Shown here piece after piece: positions 61,331-64,000 of a DNA stretch of 64,000 nt (its first letter is position 1; each line of letters opens with the position of its first letter). The notes beneath the pieces are model-generated. The model worked only from the letters and a program-made list of their open reading frames with translations. It was not told where the DNA came from and made no database searches. The stretch lies in the NCBI GenBank assembly GCA_964598255.1, contig CAZRBA010000096.1, positions 11,276-75,275 of the forward strand. The letters are read 5' to 3'. The position numbers and the translations under genes were made by a program. The stretch comes from Caldithrix sp964598255. Its GTDB lineage: Bacteria > Calditrichota > Calditrichia > Calditrichales > Calditrichaceae.

Positions 61331-62413
61331 ATGGCGGAACAGGTAAAAGTTACCATTGTAATTCCTCATTACAACGGCAAAAAAATTTTGTACGACTGCT
61401 TGACCTCTTTGTACAAAAATAATTATCGCAATTTTAAAGTGCTGTTAATTGACAACGGTTCCGACGACGGTAGCCAGGATATGGTGCGCAAAAATTTTCC
61501 GCAGGTGGAACTAATTCAAAATAAAGAAAACAAAGGTTACGCCGGAGCCTGCAATCAAGGTATTGTTTTGGCAAAATCCGAATTCGTTTTGTTGCTTAAC
61601 AACGATACGGTGGCACCGGAAAATTTTTTGCGGGAAATGGTACGTACTCTGGAAAGTGATCGACAGGCGGCCATGGTTCAGCCTAAAATTTTGTCCGTTC
61701 AAGATCATCAGTTTTTCGACTATTCCGGCGGCGCCGGAGGCGAAATGGACATTTTGGGCTATCCTTTTGCCCGCGGACGTATTTTTGATACCGTGGAAAA
61801 GGACAAAGGGCAATATGATAGGATGGACAATCGGGTGTTCTGGACATCGGGTTGTGCGCTTTTGTTGCGTAAACGGGTGACCGATGAAATAGGCCTTTTG
61901 GACGAAGACTTTTTTGCCCATCAGGAAGAAATCGATTTGAACTGGCGGGCACAGTTGGCCGGCTATCGGAATTTGGTAGCCTTGCGAACTTATATTTACC
62001 ATTACTCCGGCTACACATTGCGCAAAGATAATCAGCGTAAAATGTATTTGAATCATCGTAATAATTTGATCATGTTAATCAAAAATTATTCTTGGCCTTT
62101 TTTGCTGCTCATTTTTCCCGTACGCATTTTGTTCGAATTGGCAACCGTAGTGGTCGATGCCATGCTTTGGGGAGGTCAGCGAGGTAAAGCGGTTTTACAG
62201 GCTTTGGCTTATATTGTGACGCATTTCGGTTCCATTTTAAAAAAAAGGCACCGGGTACAAAAACTACGAAAAGTATCGGATCGGGCCATTTGGGCCAACA
62301 TGTATCATGGCAGTATTGTTATCGATCATTATTTGCGTAAATATTTGCCCTATCGTTGTGTGATACGTTTTCGCAACAAAAAGAAACTTCTGTTTAATCG
62401 GGAAAACGGTTGA
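61331..62413 (+). CDS. Glycosyltransferase family 2 protein
   Basis: This is a 360-residue GT-A glycosyltransferase. The nucleotide-sugar site reads VTIVIPHYNGKKILYDCL, IDNGSDDGS, NKGYAGACNQG and LLLNNDTVAPENFL (the DXD-like NND). FWTSGCALLLRKRV and a LDEDFFAHQEEIDLNWRA acceptor region follow, as in rhamnosyl-type transferases. Hydrophobic segments near 250-300 may attach it to the membrane. AAGGAAA precedes the ATG, 17 bases after recG. The sugar and acceptor are unknown; a surface glycan is likely. Confidence 0.87.
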   Translation: MAEQVKVTIVIPHYNGKKILYDCLTSLYKNNYRNFKVLLIDNGSDDGSQDMVRKNFPQVELIQNKENKGYAGACNQGIVLAKSEFVLLLNNDTVAPENFLREMVRTLESDRQAAMVQPKILSVQDHQFFDYSGGAGGEMDILGYPFARGRIFDTVEKDKGQYDRMDNRVFWTSGCALLLRKRVTDEIGLLDEDFFAHQEEIDLNWRAQLAGYRNLVALRTYIYHYSGYTLRKDNQRKMYLNHRNNLIMLIKNYSWPFLLLIFPVRILFELATVVVDAMLWGGQRGKAVLQALAYIVTHFGSILKKRHRVQKLRKVSDRAIWANMYHGSIVIDHYLRKYLPYRCVIRFRNKKKLLFNRENG

Positions 62414-62561
62414 TCATTAGGGAAACAATTTTTCGATACGGTTTCGGAAATAAGTACGTGACGAATCGTCAACAAGGCCGATTTTTATTTTTGCCTTATT
62501 ACGTTAAAATGATAAATTCTTTTTTAAAATCCCTGCGGTACGGTTGGCCGGTTGAGATTTT

Positions 62562-63206
62562 ATGTTTTTATTCGGGGGCATGATGGTAAATTTCGATATT
62601 CGTTTAATTGCCGTGTTTGTAATTACGTATTTAATCGGCTCCGTTCCTTTGGCCTTTTGGCTCGGGAAATGGGTTTATCGCATCGATTTGCGCCATTTTG
62701 GTATGGGCGATGTGGGCGCATTGAATGCCTATCGCATTAAAAAAAATATTTGGATTGCATTGGTGATCGGCCTGATCGATTTGGGCAAGGGAATGGTTAG
62801 TGTTTGGTTGGCCATGCATTTTTTCCCGCAGCACTTTACGGCCGTTATGCTTGCTATGGGCGGGGTACTGTTCGGCGATGTATTTCCGGTTTGGCTTGGC
62901 TTTAAAGGTAGCCGCGGACTGGCTGTTTCGGCCGGAGCTTTGTTAATGGTTAATGCCTATTTGGTTGCCGTGTGGCTGGGGTTGTTTGTGATTTTTTACC
63001 TGCTTATCAGGCAGCATATTATTGCAATATTGATTGCCTCGTTTGGCCTGCCGCTTATTGTTTTTTTTATGTTAAATATTTATTTTACCGGTGATATCTT
63101 AATCCTTATATTATTGGTTTCAACGCTTATTTTTCAACGCCATTTAGAAAGAGTGCCCGATTTGGTCGAGCAAAAATATCAAAAAATAAAAAACGGAGAA
63201 AAATGA
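62562..63206 (+). CDS. Divergent PlsY-like acyl-phosphate:glycerol-3-phosphate acyltransferase
   Basis: This is a 214-residue (or 207 from ATG 62583) membrane protein with about five helices. Three PlsY motifs can be traced but are altered: GSVPLAFWLGK near the N-terminus, GMGDVGALNAYR where PlsY has a GSGNIGATN-type loop, and FKGSRGLAVSAG in place of FKGGKGVAT. PlsY makes lysophosphatidic acid in phospholipid synthesis. The changed loop may mean a different acceptor. Start choice is uncertain: GGGGG stands 4 bases before 62583, and only weak TTGAG before 62562. The stop overlaps the gcvT start. Confidence 0.72.
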   Translation: MFLFGGMMVNFDIRLIAVFVITYLIGSVPLAFWLGKWVYRIDLRHFGMGDVGALNAYRIKKNIWIALVIGLIDLGKGMVSVWLAMHFFPQHFTAVMLAMGGVLFGDVFPVWLGFKGSRGLAVSAGALLMVNAYLVAVWLGLFVIFYLLIRQHIIAILIASFGLPLIVFFMLNIYFTGDILILILLVSTLIFQRHLERVPDLVEQKYQKIKNGEK

Positions 63207-64000
63207 TGGAGTTAAAGAAAACCGCTTTACACGATGTGCACGTGCAATTGGGCGCCCGTATGGTAGAATTTGCCGGATTCGAAATGCCCATCCAATATCG
63301 CAGCATTCGCGATGAACATCGCCGCGTGCGCGAAACCGTAGGTGTGTTTGATGTTTCGCACATGGGCGAAATTTTGGTTAAAGGACCCAAGGCATTGGAA
63401 ATGGTGCAAAAAGTAACCATAAACGATGCATCCAGATTGGAAGTGGGGCAGGTGCAGTATTCGGCCATGTGCTATCCCGACGGGGGCATTGTGGACGATT
63501 TGTTGGTTTATCGTTTTGCGGATCATTACCTGCTGGTGGTGAATGCGGCCAATAAGGATAAAGATTTTACCTGGATCGTGCAAAATAAAATCGACGGTTG
63601 TCAAGTGGAAGATGTTAGCGATCAATACACTCAATTAGCTGTGCAAGGGAAAAGTGCTGAAGCCACCTTACAAAAATTAACCGATATCGTGCTTTCGGCT
63701 ATCAAATACTATTGGTTTGTGGAAGGCGAATTGGCCGGGGTACCTATGATTATTTCACGTACGGGTTACACCGGCGAACCCGGCTTTGAGCTGTACTTTG
63801 CCAACGAATACGCGGTGGATGTGTGGAACAAAATCATGGAAGCCGGGAAGGAATTCGACATCGAACCGATCGGTCTGGGTGCGCGGGATTCGCTGCGTCT
63901 GGAAAAGAAGATGTGCCTGTACGGTAACGATATTGACGAAACAACCAATCCGTTGGAAGCCGGTTTGAGCTGGATTACCAAATTGGACAAAGGCGATTTT
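63206..64000 (+). CDS. gcvT: Glycine cleavage system T protein (aminomethyltransferase), 5' part
   Basis: The frame starts at the second of two ATG codons, 7 bases after GGAG, overlapping the PlsY-like stop, and runs off the window, so the 3' end is missing. About 265 residues are seen: ELKKTALHDVHVQLGARMVEF, MPIQYRSIRDEH, VGVFDVSHMGEILV, the folate-binding VVNAANKDKDFTWI, ISRTGYTGEPGFELYF and GLGARDSLRLEKKMCLYGNDI. The protein transfers the methylene group of glycine from lipoylated GcvH to tetrahydrofolate. Confidence 0.95.
   Translation, partial: MELKKTALHDVHVQLGARMVEFAGFEMPIQYRSIRDEHRRVRETVGVFDVSHMGEILVKGPKALEMVQKVTINDASRLEVGQVQYSAMCYPDGGIVDDLLVYRFADHYLLVVNAANKDKDFTWIVQNKIDGCQVEDVSDQYTQLAVQGKSAEATLQKLTDIVLSAIKYYWFVEGELAGVPMIISRTGYTGEPGFELYFANEYAVDVWNKIMEAGKEFDIEPIGLGARDSLRLEKKMCLYGNDIDETTNPLEAGLSWITKLDKGDF

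Overview
The window reads as one contiguous piece of a Gram-negative bacterial chromosome. Outer-membrane genes are present: LpxK for lipid A, a LolC/E-LolD lipoprotein exporter, lipoproteins, beta-barrel proteins, and PorU/PorV-like parts of a type IX secretion system (T9SS). One secreted protein ends in a T9SS-style NYPNPFNPST sorting domain. T9SS plus CdaA, many TTG/GTG starts and AGGAGG ribosome sites fit the FCB superphylum, most likely Calditrichota (Caldithrix-like) or a neighbour such as Ignavibacteriota. There is no rRNA in the window, so this placement is inference. Genes are tightly packed, many with ATGA start/stop overlaps, and no gene-free gap exceeds 300 bases.

Layout. 1-6601 (+): proteostasis block with the end of a Prc/Tsp protease, trigger factor, ClpP, ClpX, a terminator, then Lon. 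6660-11063 (-): a four-gene, ATGA-coupled operon for a divergent Dpp/Opp-type ABC transporter (fused double ATPase, two permeases, and an exported protein of unknown type where a binding protein would be expected). 11331-15246 (-): two related beta-barrel proteins, DeoC with an unusual N-terminal helix, and a GlmM-like phosphohexomutase. 15523-18912 (+): Tat-exported DUF362 protein, a NapH/NapG-like fusion ferredoxin, and an XdhC-like protein. 19002-21152 (-): large T9SS cargo protein. 21431-24163 (+): DtxR-like regulator with a clear promoter and operator, glutaryl-CoA dehydrogenase, and a REC/HD-GYP response regulator. 24283-27172: TPR lipoprotein (-), MBL hydrolase (+), and a decayed BglII/BstYI-type restriction-modification locus followed by a cluster of palindromes.

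27370-40402 (+): ComEC, RNase HII, shikimate genes aroK-aroB-(MBL hydrolase)-aroQ, a flippase, LpxK, initiator and elongator tRNA-Met, TilS, Hpt and FtsH. 40659-54261 (+): TPR protein, FolP, the c-di-AMP synthase CdaA, PorU, PorV, a lipoprotein, an SLBB protein, and two tandem paralogous outer-membrane proteins with coiled-coil tails. 54468-64000 (+): prfB with its programmed +1 frameshift, lysS, lolC/E, lolD, recG, a glycosyltransferase, a divergent PlsY, and the start of gcvT.

Most of the window is housekeeping. The accessory or less explained parts are the ABC operon (6660-11063), the DeoC N-terminus, the DUF362/ferredoxin/XdhC group, the restriction-modification scar, and the PorU-PorV-lipoprotein-SLBB-OMP stretch.
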